64,000 nt of DNA from contig NZ_AMRN01000005.1 in assembly GCF_000300275.1 (NCBI RefSeq), positions 62,001 through 126,000 of the forward strand, read 5' to 3'. The first letter of the stretch is position 1. Every line of letters begins with the position of its first letter. Below, piece by piece: positions 7,968 to 15,078 of the stretch. The position numbers were made by a program, and so were the translations under genes. The notes under the pieces are model-generated. The model was not told the DNA's origin and searched no databases. It worked only from the letters and a program-made list of their open reading frames with translations. The stretch comes from Thalassospira profundimaris WP0211 (lineage in GTDB: Bacteria > Pseudomonadota > Alphaproteobacteria > Rhodospirillales > Thalassospiraceae).

Positions 7968-8164
7968 TCCATGGTGGTTGCAAGGCTTGCGACCGCCTGT
8001 TGCTGCTGTTCATTGACCATGTTGGCAAACAGGATCCCCTGTGCCTGGGCCTGCGACAGATAGGTCTGCATCGCACCCATCGCCGGGCCATTGGCAATGA
8101 CCGATGTGTTGGTCTGGGTGACGCTGTCGGTAATTTGTTCGTCGACTTCGTTCGGATTGCTCAT
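7886..8164 (-). CDS. RebB-family R-body protein ending in a slippery T7 run
   Basis: In its own frame this encodes 92 residues: a Reb core (VDEQITDSVTQTNTSVIANGPAMGAM) and the helix LSQAQAQGILFANMVNEQQQQAV. A short tail ends soon after Phe82. The last ten residues (TTQQTGTKGK) follow the heptamer A-AAT-TTT in zero frame and have no paralog counterpart. A -1 slip there would replace them with the acidic 86-residue tail encoded in 7659-7967. It follows the gene at 8179 by 14 bases and shares most similarity with that gene. Confidence 0.82.
   Translation of the reverse strand: MSNPNEVDEQITDSVTQTNTSVIANGPAMGAMQTYLSQAQAQGILFANMVNEQQQQAVASLATTMECAKATLSVQDNKPNFFTTQQTGTKGK
7919..7941 (-). promoter_or_regulatory. 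Candidate programmed -1 frameshift site
   Basis: On the minus strand the sequence is AGGA (7941-7938), nine bases, then AAATTTTTTT. In the zero frame it reads CCA AAT TTT TTT ACG, so A-AAT-TTT fits the X-XXY-YYZ slippery pattern. AGGA is a Shine-Dalgarno-like element at roughly the distance known to stimulate -1 slippage in bacteria. I see no strong downstream stem-loop. RNA polymerase slippage on T7 is an alternative route to the same product. Confidence 0.45.
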
Positions 8165-8178
8165 TGGGGTGATCCTTA

Positions 8179-8475
8179 TTAACTACGACGTTTCATCATT
8201 TGCAGAATGCTCTGGGTCATGGTCGTCATGCCGATCATCGCATTTTGCTTTTGAGCCGAGACCATGTTCGCCATCAGGATGTTCTGCGATTGCGCCTGAC
8301 CCATCATGGATTGCAACGCGGCGAAGCCCGGACCGGCCCCCATCGTGGCAACATTGGTCTGGGCAACGCTGTCAGTGATCTGATCTGAAACCGAGCACTG
8401 ATGATCATCTTCGTGGTGACTGGCGGGGTGGTGCTGGGATTTCTTGCCGTCTTGCTCAGGTGGTGCCGATGGCAT
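8179..8475 (-). CDS. RebB-family R-body protein with His-rich N-terminus
   Basis: A 98-residue Reb protein. The first 29 residues are polar and His-rich (KKSQHHPASHHEDDHQ), which no paralog here has. The core then reads SDQITDSVAQTNVATMGAGPG and continues with MMGQAQSQNILMANMVSAQKQ and a Met-rich tail ending KRRS. AAGGAGA lies upstream of the ATG at 8475. It is first of an apparent operon (8475 to 7438) that follows a strong terminator. The His-rich extension could sense pH or metal, which would suit R-bodies because known ones unroll on pH change; that is inference. Confidence 0.86.
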   Translation of the reverse strand: MPSAPPEQDGKKSQHHPASHHEDDHQCSVSDQITDSVAQTNVATMGAGPGFAALQSMMGQAQSQNILMANMVSAQKQNAMIGMTTMTQSILQMMKRRS

Positions 8476-8560
8476 GTCCGTCTCCTTGTCTGGAGGAATG
8501 GGCTGGCGGAAGTGCTACGTATCGGTTTGACGCCGAACGCGGGCATTTGTGAAAGAAAAA

Positions 8561-8586
8561 GCCCGGCAAGCGCATGCATGCCGGGC
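8561..8586 (-). terminator. Rho-independent terminator after the Reb gene at 8616
   Basis: GCCCGGCA (8561-8568) pairs with TGCCGGGC (8579-8586). On the minus strand the stem is followed by TTTTTC, a canonical terminator separating the 8616 gene from the downstream 8475-7438 operon. Confidence 0.8.
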
Positions 8587-8615
8587 GGGGTTGGCGGCGA
8601 AACCAGTGGGGATGT

Positions 8616-8951
8616 TTAGGACACGGCCGTACCGGTCGTGGCCTTAAGAGCCGACAACAGCGAAAGCATATTGTCGGGAACGTCGCTTGCGGCGAGTTTC
8701 GAGGTCGCAACGGCCCCCGCCATAGTGTTGACAGAGTAGACCTGGATGACGCCCTGATTGGTGGCCGCCTGAGAGGAAATGCCCACCTGATGCTGGCTGC
8801 TGACAGCGTTCTCATAGAGAATGCCATGAGAATGCGCCAGCGACTGGTAAAGCGAGCCCATGGCCATTGCCGGCGCATCACCCATAACCTCGACATTGGC
8901 TTGGGTGACGGCGTCGGTAATCATACCATTGACCGGAGTGTTATCAGCCAT
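8616..8951 (-). CDS. RebB-family R-body protein
   Basis: A 111-residue Reb protein closely related to the two genes upstream of it. It begins ADNTPVNGMITDAVTQANVE, then APAMAMGSLYQSLAHSHG, ILYENAVSSQHQ, QAATNQGVIQVYSVNTMAGA and a C-terminal helix DNMLSLLSALKATT. GGAG precedes the ATG at 8951. The gene and its upstream region look like a copy of the unit 9186-9741, with the coding part more diverged and extended by four residues. It has its own terminator at 8561-8586. Confidence 0.92.
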   Translation of the reverse strand: MADNTPVNGMITDAVTQANVEVMGDAPAMAMGSLYQSLAHSHGILYENAVSSQHQVGISSQAATNQGVIQVYSVNTMAGAVATSKLAASDVPDNMLSLLSALKATTGTAVS

Positions 8952-9116
8952 TGTGTATCTCCTGGTTACCTAAAGAAGTGCCGGAAGGAACGTAAGGCCC
9001 CGAACCGACCCTTTCCGCATGTCCTGCGGTCAGACAGATGACGGGGGACTTGGTGTCTTGTGACGATGGGCTGGCAAAAACTTGGATTGCTTGCAGAGCC
9101 GTCGCCACAATGAAAA

Positions 9117-9146
9117 CGGGCGGTCGCAGATCAATACGACCGCCCG
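9117..9146 (-). terminator. Terminator after the Reb gene at 9186
   Basis: CGGGCGGTCG (9117-9126) and CGACCGCCCG (9137-9146) form a perfect 10-bp stem about 40 bases after the stop of the minus-strand gene ending at 9186. On the minus strand it is followed by TTTTCATTG. The equivalent hairpin recurs at 9670-9707. Confidence 0.65.
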
Positions 9147-9185
9147 GTGTGATATTGGCTGGACGGGCCGGAACCCTGATCAAAA

Positions 9186-9509
9186 TCAGTTTCTGGTTGC
9201 CTGAAGCGTCGTCAGAAGCGTCAGCATGTTGTCGGGCACATCGCTTTTGGCGATCTTGGAGGTCGCAACGGCGTCAGCCATGGTGTCGACCGAATAGATC
9301 TGCAGGATGCCCTGATTGGTCGCGGCCTGCGAGGTGATGCCGTTCTGCTGCTGGGCGCTGACGGCGTTCTGATACAGGATGCCCGTCGAATGTGCGAGAG
9401 ACTGGAAGATCGAACCCATCGCCATTGCCGGGGCGTCGCCCAGAACTTTCACGTTCGCCTGGGTCACGGCATCTGTGATCTGACCATTTAGCGGAGTGTT
9501 ATCAGCCAC
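9186..9509 (-). CDS. RebB-family R-body protein
   Basis: A 107-residue Reb protein nearly identical to the gene at 9742. It begins ADNTPLNGQITDAVTQANVK, followed by VLGDAPAMAMGSIFQSLAHS, the Gln-rich NAVSAQQQNG, and QAATNQGILQIYSVDTMADA. It ends with DNMLTLLTTLQATRN. A GGAG box precedes the ATG at 9509. Upstream lies a 232-base region with two hairpins and a likely promoter, duplicated ahead of the gene at 8616. It is separately terminated and so probably separately dosed. Confidence 0.93.
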   Translation of the reverse strand: MADNTPLNGQITDAVTQANVKVLGDAPAMAMGSIFQSLAHSTGILYQNAVSAQQQNGITSQAATNQGILQIYSVDTMADAVATSKIAKSDVPDNMLTLLTTLQATRN

Positions 9510-9623
9510 TGTTTATCTCCTGTTTGCCTAGGGAAATGCTGGAAGGAAGAGATGTTCCAAACCAGCCACTTTGCGTGTGTTGCGGTCAGACAGATGACGG
9601 GGGGCTTGGCGTCTTGTGACGCC

Positions 9624-9659
9624 GGGCTTTGCAAAAGAACGGATTGTTTTGCAAAGCCC
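9624..9659 (-). terminator. Second stem-loop between Reb genes
   Basis: GGGCTTTGCAAAA (9624-9636) and TTTTGCAAAGCCC (9647-9659) form a perfect 13-bp inverted repeat with a 10-base loop. It follows the 9670-9707 hairpin on the minus strand and precedes the 9509 Reb gene. A degenerate version exists near 9069-9101. It could be a back-up terminator, an operator, or a structured leader; the stem itself supplies the T-run. Confidence 0.5.
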
Positions 9660-9669
9660 TGATCAAATG

Positions 9670-9707
9670 AAATCGGGCGATCGCTGATGACTGCGACCGC
9701 CCGATTT
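9670..9707 (-). terminator. Terminator after the Reb gene at 9742
   Basis: AAATCGGGCGATCGC (9670-9684) pairs with GCGACCGCCCGATTT (9693-9707) with one mismatch across 15 positions. It lies 35 bases after the stop of the minus-strand gene ending at 9742 and ends in ATTTCATTT on that strand. Confidence 0.7.
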
Positions 9708-9741
9708 GAAACTGGCTTTGGGGCCAAAGATGTTTTGAAAA

Positions 9742-10065
9742 TCAGCCCTTGGTTGCCTGAAGAGCGGTAAGAAGCGACAGCATGTTGTCGGGAACGTCGC
9801 TTTTGGCAATTTTGGAGGTCGCAACAGAGTCTGCCATCGTATCGACCGAATAGATCTGGATGACGCCCTGGTTGGTTGCGGCCTGCGAGGTGATGCCGAT
9901 CTGCTGCTGTGCGCTGACGGCGTTTTCATAAAGAATGCCGGTGGAATGTGCGAGGGACTGGAAGATCGAGCCCATTGCCATTGCCGGGGCGTCGCCCAGA
10001 ACTTTCACGTTAGCCTGGGTGACTGCATCAGTGATCTGACCATTTACCGGGGTCGGAATCGCCAT
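9742..10065 (-). CDS. RebB-family R-body protein
   Basis: A 107-residue Reb protein, the first Reb gene after the sigma factor gene in the direction of transcription. It differs from the 9186 gene mainly in its first residues (AIPTPVNGQITDAVTQANVK) and at a few internal positions (NAVSAQQQIG, GVIQIYSVDTMADS). GAAGGAGA precedes the ATG at 10065. The 153 bases upstream are unlike those of the two duplicated units and contain A/T-rich runs that could form the promoter read by the neighbouring sigma factor. Confidence 0.93.
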   Translation of the reverse strand: MAIPTPVNGQITDAVTQANVKVLGDAPAMAMGSIFQSLAHSTGILYENAVSAQQQIGITSQAATNQGVIQIYSVDTMADSVATSKIAKSDVPDNMLSLLTALQATKG

Positions 10066-10218
10066 TGTAAAGTCTCCTTCGTTACGCTTTGCGGTGTGCT
10101 GCTTGCTGTTGTGTTTCTGTCGGGGTTTCGCCGTCCCGTTTTCAGTCTATCGACGCTGGTGGTGTATCGTTGTGACGCGTCTTTTTTGCGAGTTGGTCGT
10201 TTTTTTACGCACGTATTC

Positions 10219-11454
10219 TTATTGAATGCCCGAAGCCCTGAGGTGTTCGCGGGCCAGCTGAACACGTTTGCGCACTGCGCAGTTGCTTAAGCCCAGGGCC
10301 GCTGCAATCTCGTCATATGTGCGGTCCTGAACACAGCGCATCAAAAGCGGCTTGCGCAGTTTTTCTTGCATCTCGAGAAGGGCTGCTTCCAGCTGATCAA
10401 GTTTTTCACCGGCGAGATATGATTCCTCGGGGCTTGGTGTGATCGGGGCTGTCATCGGGGAGGCCGGTGTGTCGGCAGCCCCATGGGTTTCTTCGCGATA
10501 TTCCGCCTTGCGCCGGTTTTGCCGGTGCAAATCAATGCAGGCGTTATGGACAATGCGCGACAGCCAGGCGCGATGGTTGCGGATTTCATCCATCGATTCT
10601 TCGAATTTGGTCGATGCCTTGACCATCGCCTCGGACAGCGCATCTTGCGCATCATCCATATTGCCTGACATCAGTTTCAGGCATTGCTTCAAAAGCGTGT
10701 CTTGCTGATCAATCCACAGCGGCCAGAAATTCGGTGCCGCCGGGCCCAAATCGGCATCCGGTTGCGGATGGGTTTGCGGCGTGGAATGCAAGGGGGAATA
10801 TTGCCCGTCATCGGGGGCATTTGGTGTCCCCGGTACCGTCGGTGTTTGCGGGACCGGCACATGTGGCACCGGTTGGCGCAATGTCGGGCTTTCTGCACCC
10901 GGAACAAGACCACGCAGGATATCAAGCGGGTCGGTCGGTGTGCCACCAGGGGTGCCAAGTGCACCGGCGATGATGTCTTCGGGGCTCGGGCCGCTTCGCG
11001 ATGGTTCAAGGCCCGGGAAGCCTGCCAGGGGGTTGAAGTCTGCCGGGTAACCGGGCGGTGGGCTGTATCGTGGCTGGCCCTGGTTTGTTGCCGTGCCGGG
11101 ATTTGCGGTTGCGGCGGGGCGGGTGTCTGCCGGTTTTGCCGGTTCTGCCGCAGGTGCCATCGATTGCATGATGGCGCGTGCATCAAGGGCGCTACTTGCC
11201 GGGGGCGTCAATCTGTCGTGACCGGCCTTTTGATCGGCTTCTTGATCTCCGGGATCGTCGGCTGCGGCAAGCTTTGCCAGATAATCTTCGGCAATGCGCG
11301 CCCGTTGTTCGGGTTTTAACCGGGACCAGATTGACGTTACCTTGTCATCATCACCCAACGCCAGCGACAGGCTTTGTTCAAGACTTTTGACAAAGCTGAT
11401 CTCGGCTTCTGTCAGGGTTGCCTCATCCTGCGGACTGTTCTTTTCGTTCTGCAC
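10219..11454 (-). CDS. ECF-like sigma-70 family factor with long disordered N-terminus (R-body locus regulator)
   Basis: A protein of 411 residues, about twice the length of a usual ECF sigma factor. Residues 240-305 are sigma region 2 (WIDQQDTLLKQCLKLMSG ... NHRAWLSRIVHNACIDLHRQ). Residues 345-408 are region 4 with a helix-turn-helix (RTYDEIAAALGLSNCAVRKR). The first 235 residues are a short helical start, then a Pro/Gly/Thr-rich low-complexity stretch. GTG 11454 was chosen because GGAGGGG sits six bases upstream; ATG codons at 11487, 11514 and 11559 lack such a site. R-body clusters elsewhere, such as in Pseudomonas aeruginosa, include a FecI-like sigma factor, so it probably drives the Reb genes. 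Confidence 0.83.
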   Translation of the reverse strand: MQNEKNSPQDEATLTEAEISFVKSLEQSLSLALGDDDKVTSIWSRLKPEQRARIAEDYLAKLAAADDPGDQEADQKAGHDRLTPPASSALDARAIMQSMAPAAEPAKPADTRPAATANPGTATNQGQPRYSPPPGYPADFNPLAGFPGLEPSRSGPSPEDIIAGALGTPGGTPTDPLDILRGLVPGAESPTLRQPVPHVPVPQTPTVPGTPNAPDDGQYSPLHSTPQTHPQPDADLGPAAPNFWPLWIDQQDTLLKQCLKLMSGNMDDAQDALSEAMVKASTKFEESMDEIRNHRAWLSRIVHNACIDLHRQNRRKAEYREETHGAADTPASPMTAPITPSPEESYLAGEKLDQLEAALLEMQEKLRKPLLMRCVQDRTYDEIAAALGLSNCAVRKRVQLAREHLRASGIQ

Positions 11455-11697
11455 TATGGACCCCTCCGGTTGATTGAATGCAACCATAGGCTGATTAAGT
11501 TTTGCGGTAATCATTATGACGCAGCCGCACAAGAATTGTGAATAAAAGTTTCTATACATCCTATAGTTGTGTTTTCGTGCGCAACGGCGCAGCCGTCGCG
11601 ATGCGGGCTGAGGATAGGTTGGGGACAGATCGTCGCGCTTTGATGCGCTTGTTATTGCCGTTCCTGTTCCGGGCGATGCCCGGTTGCAGACATCAAG

Positions 11698-12198
11698 CTA
11701 GGTCTTTTTGCCGGATGTCTTTTGCTGGGGCGCGGGACCTGAAGATTGGGGGTTTTGTTCCTTTTTCGGATCCCTTGGCGGGAAGGCTTCGGCAAGGGCG
11801 GTTTCCACCTTCTCGGACAAGGCCTGCATGCGCAAGTCAATCTCGCGTGCGATGATGTTGCGGATTTCATTTGCGATATCGAACATGACCTGCTGGCCGT
11901 TCTGCATGTTTGGATCCGATGCCATATGCGGTGCCCCTTGTTGTGCCGCCTGAGGATGTGGGGTGGTTTGCCCTGTTTGCTGGCTGCCGATTGCGGGCTG
12001 CGGGGCCTGTGCGCCGGATTTCACGTTTTCGGCATGATTGGAAATGGTCTGTTTTTGATCAAGAACCTGGGCGCGGGCCCGTTCGGCGGCTTGCGCCATA
12101 GCCTGCTGGGTTGCCAGATATTCCTGATTGAACGCCTTCCGGACCGCGTCCTTGCGATCACTTGCCGTGCTTACATCGTTTTGCGCCTGCCCAGACAT
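11698..12198 (-). CDS. Unrecognised helical protein of the R-body locus
   Basis: A 166-residue protein I do not recognise. Residues 15-60 are a charged, Ala/Gln-rich helix of coiled-coil character. A Gln/Pro/Ala-rich linker follows at about 62-100, then a second amphipathic helix (FDIANEIRNIIAREIDLRMQALSEKVETALAEAF), and a Lys-rich disordered tail. No signal peptide or membrane segment is seen. Its ATG shares a base with the stop of the upstream gene (TGATG), so the two are translationally coupled. Position between that gene and the sigma factor suggests a structural or regulatory role in R-body formation, possibly an anti-sigma or scaffold; this is inference. Confidence 0.7.
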   Translation of the reverse strand: MSGQAQNDVSTASDRKDAVRKAFNQEYLATQQAMAQAAERARAQVLDQKQTISNHAENVKSGAQAPQPAIGSQQTGQTTPHPQAAQQGAPHMASDPNMQNGQQVMFDIANEIRNIIAREIDLRMQALSEKVETALAEAFPPRDPKKEQNPQSSGPAPQQKTSGKKT

Positions 12199-13811
12199 CA
12201 GGTGCCTCCTTTGCTGCTACCAGTGCTGCCAGAGTTGTCACTGTTGTCACTGTTGTCACTATTGCCGTTCTTGCCTTTGCTTGTGCCCGATGACGATTTG
12301 GCATTGCTGCTGCTGGTTTTGCTGCTGTCGCTGTCGCTGTCGCTGTCGCTGTTGCTGTTGTCGGTGTCACCATCATCGCCCGGATCGGATGTTTTTGCCG
12401 CTGCGCCAGATTTCGCCGGCGTGGGTGTGGGCGCAGCTTTCGCCGCTGCTGGTGTTGGTGCGCTTGTGTCTGCATCAAGCATAAAGGCCGGTGGGATGAA
12501 CCCGTATTTTTCAAGATCGGCGGCATCCGGATCGGTAGGCAGGCCGGTCAACCCGGTTTCAAGCCGTCCTCTGCTATCAGAGATCATGCTGGCAGCCCGG
12601 CAGGCTGATTGATCATGCTGGGCATTGCAGCTCAGGATCGCGGTTGGGGTGCTGGTTCTGGCCTGGGTCATCAGCTGGGCGGTGACATCAAAGCTGGTCT
12701 CGGCTTCATAGCGCACCAGAACAACAAGACCGGCCCCCTTGTCGCCTTCGCTGGGCGGGGTGATCTGCACCCAGAACGGGATGCTGGAATTTGGGCCAAC
12801 CATTACATTTCCCGCCACGATCGGGCTTGGCAGGGTACCGACATATTCCAGATGGATCGGCACCGGCGCACGATCAGCAAAGATCAGACGGATCAACGCC
12901 ACATCCGGGGTTGCTTCGCTGCCCGTCGCGCCAACCGTCTGTTCAAGATGGATGGCATGCGGTGCGCCGCCATAAATCGGTACTTCGGAGATCTGGGGGG
13001 CGGCGCCATCGGCATCGATTGCATCAAACAGAAGAGCGCGCAATTGTGACGGGGCCGCATTCGGTGCCGTAACAGAAAGTTCGGACTGCGCATCTGTTGA
13101 TGCACCGACATGCAAGGACCATTTGCACAAGGATTTTGGCACATCCGGTGCCAGCATTTTCGCAGAAATGGCTGTTTGTGCACTGGTCTTGGTCGGCGAC
13201 AGGGGATAGCCCTGTTCCATGCTGATCGCCCAGTCGGGCGTATCGGCGGTGGTGTCTGCCTTGCCCTGAAGGGTTGGCATGGCGGTGCGGAACATGTCAT
13301 CACGGATGACGGGCCCCGTCATGTCGGTTGCGCTGCCGTCCGCATGGATTGTGGTTACGCCCCATTGCGCGTCCGCGGAACTGCCCGGGGGATTGGTGGC
13401 AGCCGACCCGCCATCGGTACTGTACCAAGGGTCCATGTTTTCAAGCGGGCTGGTATAGCCTTCCGTCGGCGCACTTGCAGTTATTGGGGTTGGCGATGAC
13501 GTCCCGCCATCAAGCAGATAACGTTGAATGATCTGGAATGCGGTTTCCATTGGCTGTGACTGCTGTGACGGCTGAGCCTGACCGCTCGATGCGGCTTGCT
13601 CAAAGCCCGGCAGGCCAAAGTCACGGCAAAGGGCTGCCATCATATCCACGGCGGCCTGTTCGGAGCTGATCGCGTCCGGGGCTTCGGTTGGTTCGCGCAG
13701 ATTGTTTTCGGCGTCTGCCGCACCGGCCTCGGATGACGGTTGCCCGTTATCGGAATTGTCGCTGGATTTGGTCGAAGCCTTGGCTGGTTTGGGCGCGTCA
13801 CTATCGGTCAT
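12198..13811 (-). CDS. Unrecognised large low-complexity protein of the R-body locus
   Basis: A 537-residue protein with no family I can name. Residues 1-45 are Ser/Asp/Ala-rich and disordered. A short helical section follows (VDMMAALCRDFGLPGFEQAA ... AFQIIQRYLLDGG), then a probably beta-rich domain at about 220-435. The last 90 residues are a Pro/Ala/Thr linker and a Ser/Asp/Asn repeat tract (SDSDSDSDSSKTSSS, NSDNSDNSDNS). There is no signal peptide. ATG 13811 was chosen for GGGGAG seven bases upstream, rather than 13826. It heads the transcription unit that continues through the 11698 gene and perhaps the sigma factor. It may be an R-body accessory or cargo protein. Confidence 0.72.
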   Translation of the reverse strand: MTDSDAPKPAKASTKSSDNSDNGQPSSEAGAADAENNLREPTEAPDAISSEQAAVDMMAALCRDFGLPGFEQAASSGQAQPSQQSQPMETAFQIIQRYLLDGGTSSPTPITASAPTEGYTSPLENMDPWYSTDGGSAATNPPGSSADAQWGVTTIHADGSATDMTGPVIRDDMFRTAMPTLQGKADTTADTPDWAISMEQGYPLSPTKTSAQTAISAKMLAPDVPKSLCKWSLHVGASTDAQSELSVTAPNAAPSQLRALLFDAIDADGAAPQISEVPIYGGAPHAIHLEQTVGATGSEATPDVALIRLIFADRAPVPIHLEYVGTLPSPIVAGNVMVGPNSSIPFWVQITPPSEGDKGAGLVVLVRYEAETSFDVTAQLMTQARTSTPTAILSCNAQHDQSACRAASMISDSRGRLETGLTGLPTDPDAADLEKYGFIPPAFMLDADTSAPTPAAAKAAPTPTPAKSGAAAKTSDPGDDGDTDNSNSDSDSDSDSSKTSSSNAKSSSGTSKGKNGNSDNSDNSDNSGSTGSSKGGT

Positions 13812-13988
13812 GCCTGCACTCCCCAATGGTGTCTTGCAACACTCAAAAGGGCCGCCATCATGCCGCCCCTGATCTGCAAGAAGTTATAACGGTTCCTTGC
13901 AAACAGACGCATCGGGTGGGGGGAATGTGAAAAGATTGCACTGCAATCCCCCATTGCACAGTCACAAACAAGCCCAGAAAACACAAAA

Positions 13989-14023
13989 CCCGCCAAAGAT
14001 GCAGCAGGCTGCGTCTTGGCGGG
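13989..14023 (-). terminator. Terminator of the tRNA-Thr gene
   Basis: CCCGCCAA (13989-13996) pairs with TTGGCGGG (14016-14023), with further internal pairing of GCAGC and GCTGC. On the minus strand it follows the tRNA 3' end by 16 bases and is trailed by TTTTGTGTTTT. Confidence 0.75.
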
Positions 14024-14039
14024 TCTTCGTTTTACAAAA

Positions 14040-14115
14040 TGGTGCTGGTGATAGGATTTGAACCTACGACCTACGCATTACGAATGCGCCGCTCTACCAG
14101 CTGAGCTACACCAGC
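14040..14115 (-). tRNA. tRNA-Thr (anticodon CGT)
   Basis: The minus strand folds into a 76-base cloverleaf: acceptor GCTGGTG / CACCAGC with encoded A-CCA, a D arm around AGCTCAGCTGGTAGAGC, an anticodon stem GCGCA / TGCGT around loop TTCGTAA, and a T arm with GGTTCAAATCC. The anticodon is CGT, reading ACG (Thr). It lies directly upstream of the R-body locus. tRNA genes are common integration sites, but no att repeat was found. Confidence 0.96.
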
Positions 14116-14310
14116 ACGATTCATTTTGTGGCGCGGAAAATACGGACAATCACTCGCCTTGGCAAGAGGTTTGTTGTTCTTTTTGCCAACAAGTGCTGGA
14201 CTTTCAGCCATGCCCTGAAATCAGGACAGAGACACACAATATCACATTGACCATGCTGTGATTATCCGGCTTAGATGTGCGCGATCAAAATTCATGTGCG
14301 GGGACAAATC

Positions 14311-15078
14311 ATGTGTCGTTGGCTGAGCTATATCGGGGATCCGGTTTATCTGGAAAAGCTGGTCTTTGAGCCGCGCCATTCGCTGGTCGAACAAAGCCTG
14401 CACGCTGAACAGGCCAAAACGCCGACCAATGGCGATGGCTTTGGCCTTGGCTGGTATGACGAACGCCCGACACCGGGGCTTTATCGCGAAATCCTGCCCG
14501 CCTGGAATGACCCGAACCTGCGATCCCTTGCCCATCACATTCGATCCGGCCTGTTCTTTGCCCATGTCCGCGCCTCGACCGGCACCCACACCAGCCGCAC
14601 CAACTGCCACCCGTTTTCCAACGGCCAGTATCTTTTTATGCATAACGGCCAGATTGGCGATTACCCGCTGGTGCGTCGATCCTTGGAAATGATGATCGAG
14701 GATGAGTTTTACGAAGGCCGACAGGGCTCAACCGATAGCGAGCTGATCTTTTGCCTGATGCTGACGCTTGGCTTGCAGCAAGACCCGCACCGCGCCATTC
14801 GCCGCACGATCGAGGTGGTCGAAAACGAAATGAAGGTGCGCGGTGCGACGTCACCGTTCCGGTTCACCGCCTGTCTGTCCAATGGCAAAAGCGTCTGCGC
14901 CATCCGCCACGCCAGCGACGACAAGCCACCATCACTCTATTGGCGCAAACGCGATGATCACGTGATTGTCGTCTCCGAGCCGCTTGATACAGAAAGCGAC
15001 AGCTGGAAGGCGGTCGCGCCCAACCATACGCTGCATGTCGAAGGTGATCTGACCATCAGCGAAGAAGCAACGCTATAG
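14311..15078 (+). CDS. Class II glutamine amidotransferase domain protein (YafJ/EgtC-like)
   Basis: A 255-residue protein with the N-terminal nucleophile glutaminase fold. Translation from 14311 gives Met-Cys-Arg-Trp, so Cys2 becomes the catalytic N-terminal nucleophile after Met removal; an upstream in-frame ATG at 14275 would bury it and is rejected. GGGGAC precedes 14311. Family motifs include FGLGWYDE, FFAHVRASTGTH, TNCHPF and LFMHNGQIGDY. It stands alone without a synthase partner, as in YafJ-type and EgtC-type proteins. The physiological amide donor or substrate is not known. Its end overlaps the convergent gene at 15073 by six bases. Confidence 0.87.
   Translation: MCRWLSYIGDPVYLEKLVFEPRHSLVEQSLHAEQAKTPTNGDGFGLGWYDERPTPGLYREILPAWNDPNLRSLAHHIRSGLFFAHVRASTGTHTSRTNCHPFSNGQYLFMHNGQIGDYPLVRRSLEMMIEDEFYEGRQGSTDSELIFCLMLTLGLQQDPHRAIRRTIEVVENEMKVRGATSPFRFTACLSNGKSVCAIRHASDDKPPSLYWRKRDDHVIVVSEPLDTESDSWKAVAPNHTLHVEGDLTISEEATL

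Larger units (their letters stand above)
8616..9741 (-). repeat. Tandem duplication of a Reb gene with its upstream region
   Basis: Two units, 8616-9185 and 9186-9741, each contain a Reb gene and about 233 bases of upstream sequence. The intergenic parts align along their length. The shared landmark is GGTCAGACAGATGACGGGG, found near 9029 and 9586, and both carry a GC-rich hairpin near the upstream end (9117-9146 and 9670-9707). Because non-coding as well as coding sequence is conserved, recent tandem duplication is the simplest explanation. Confidence 0.75.

Noticed and set aside
12158-12526. Opposite-frame and same-strand shadow frames in the Ser/Asp repeat tract, rich in Cys or Thr/Ala
   Set aside because: They result from the low-complexity DNA of the 12198-13811 gene read in other frames.
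13989-14115. tRNA-Thr as an attachment site of an integrated element covering the R-body locus
   Set aside because: No direct repeat of the tRNA 3' end and no integrase gene were found in the window, so integration cannot be supported.
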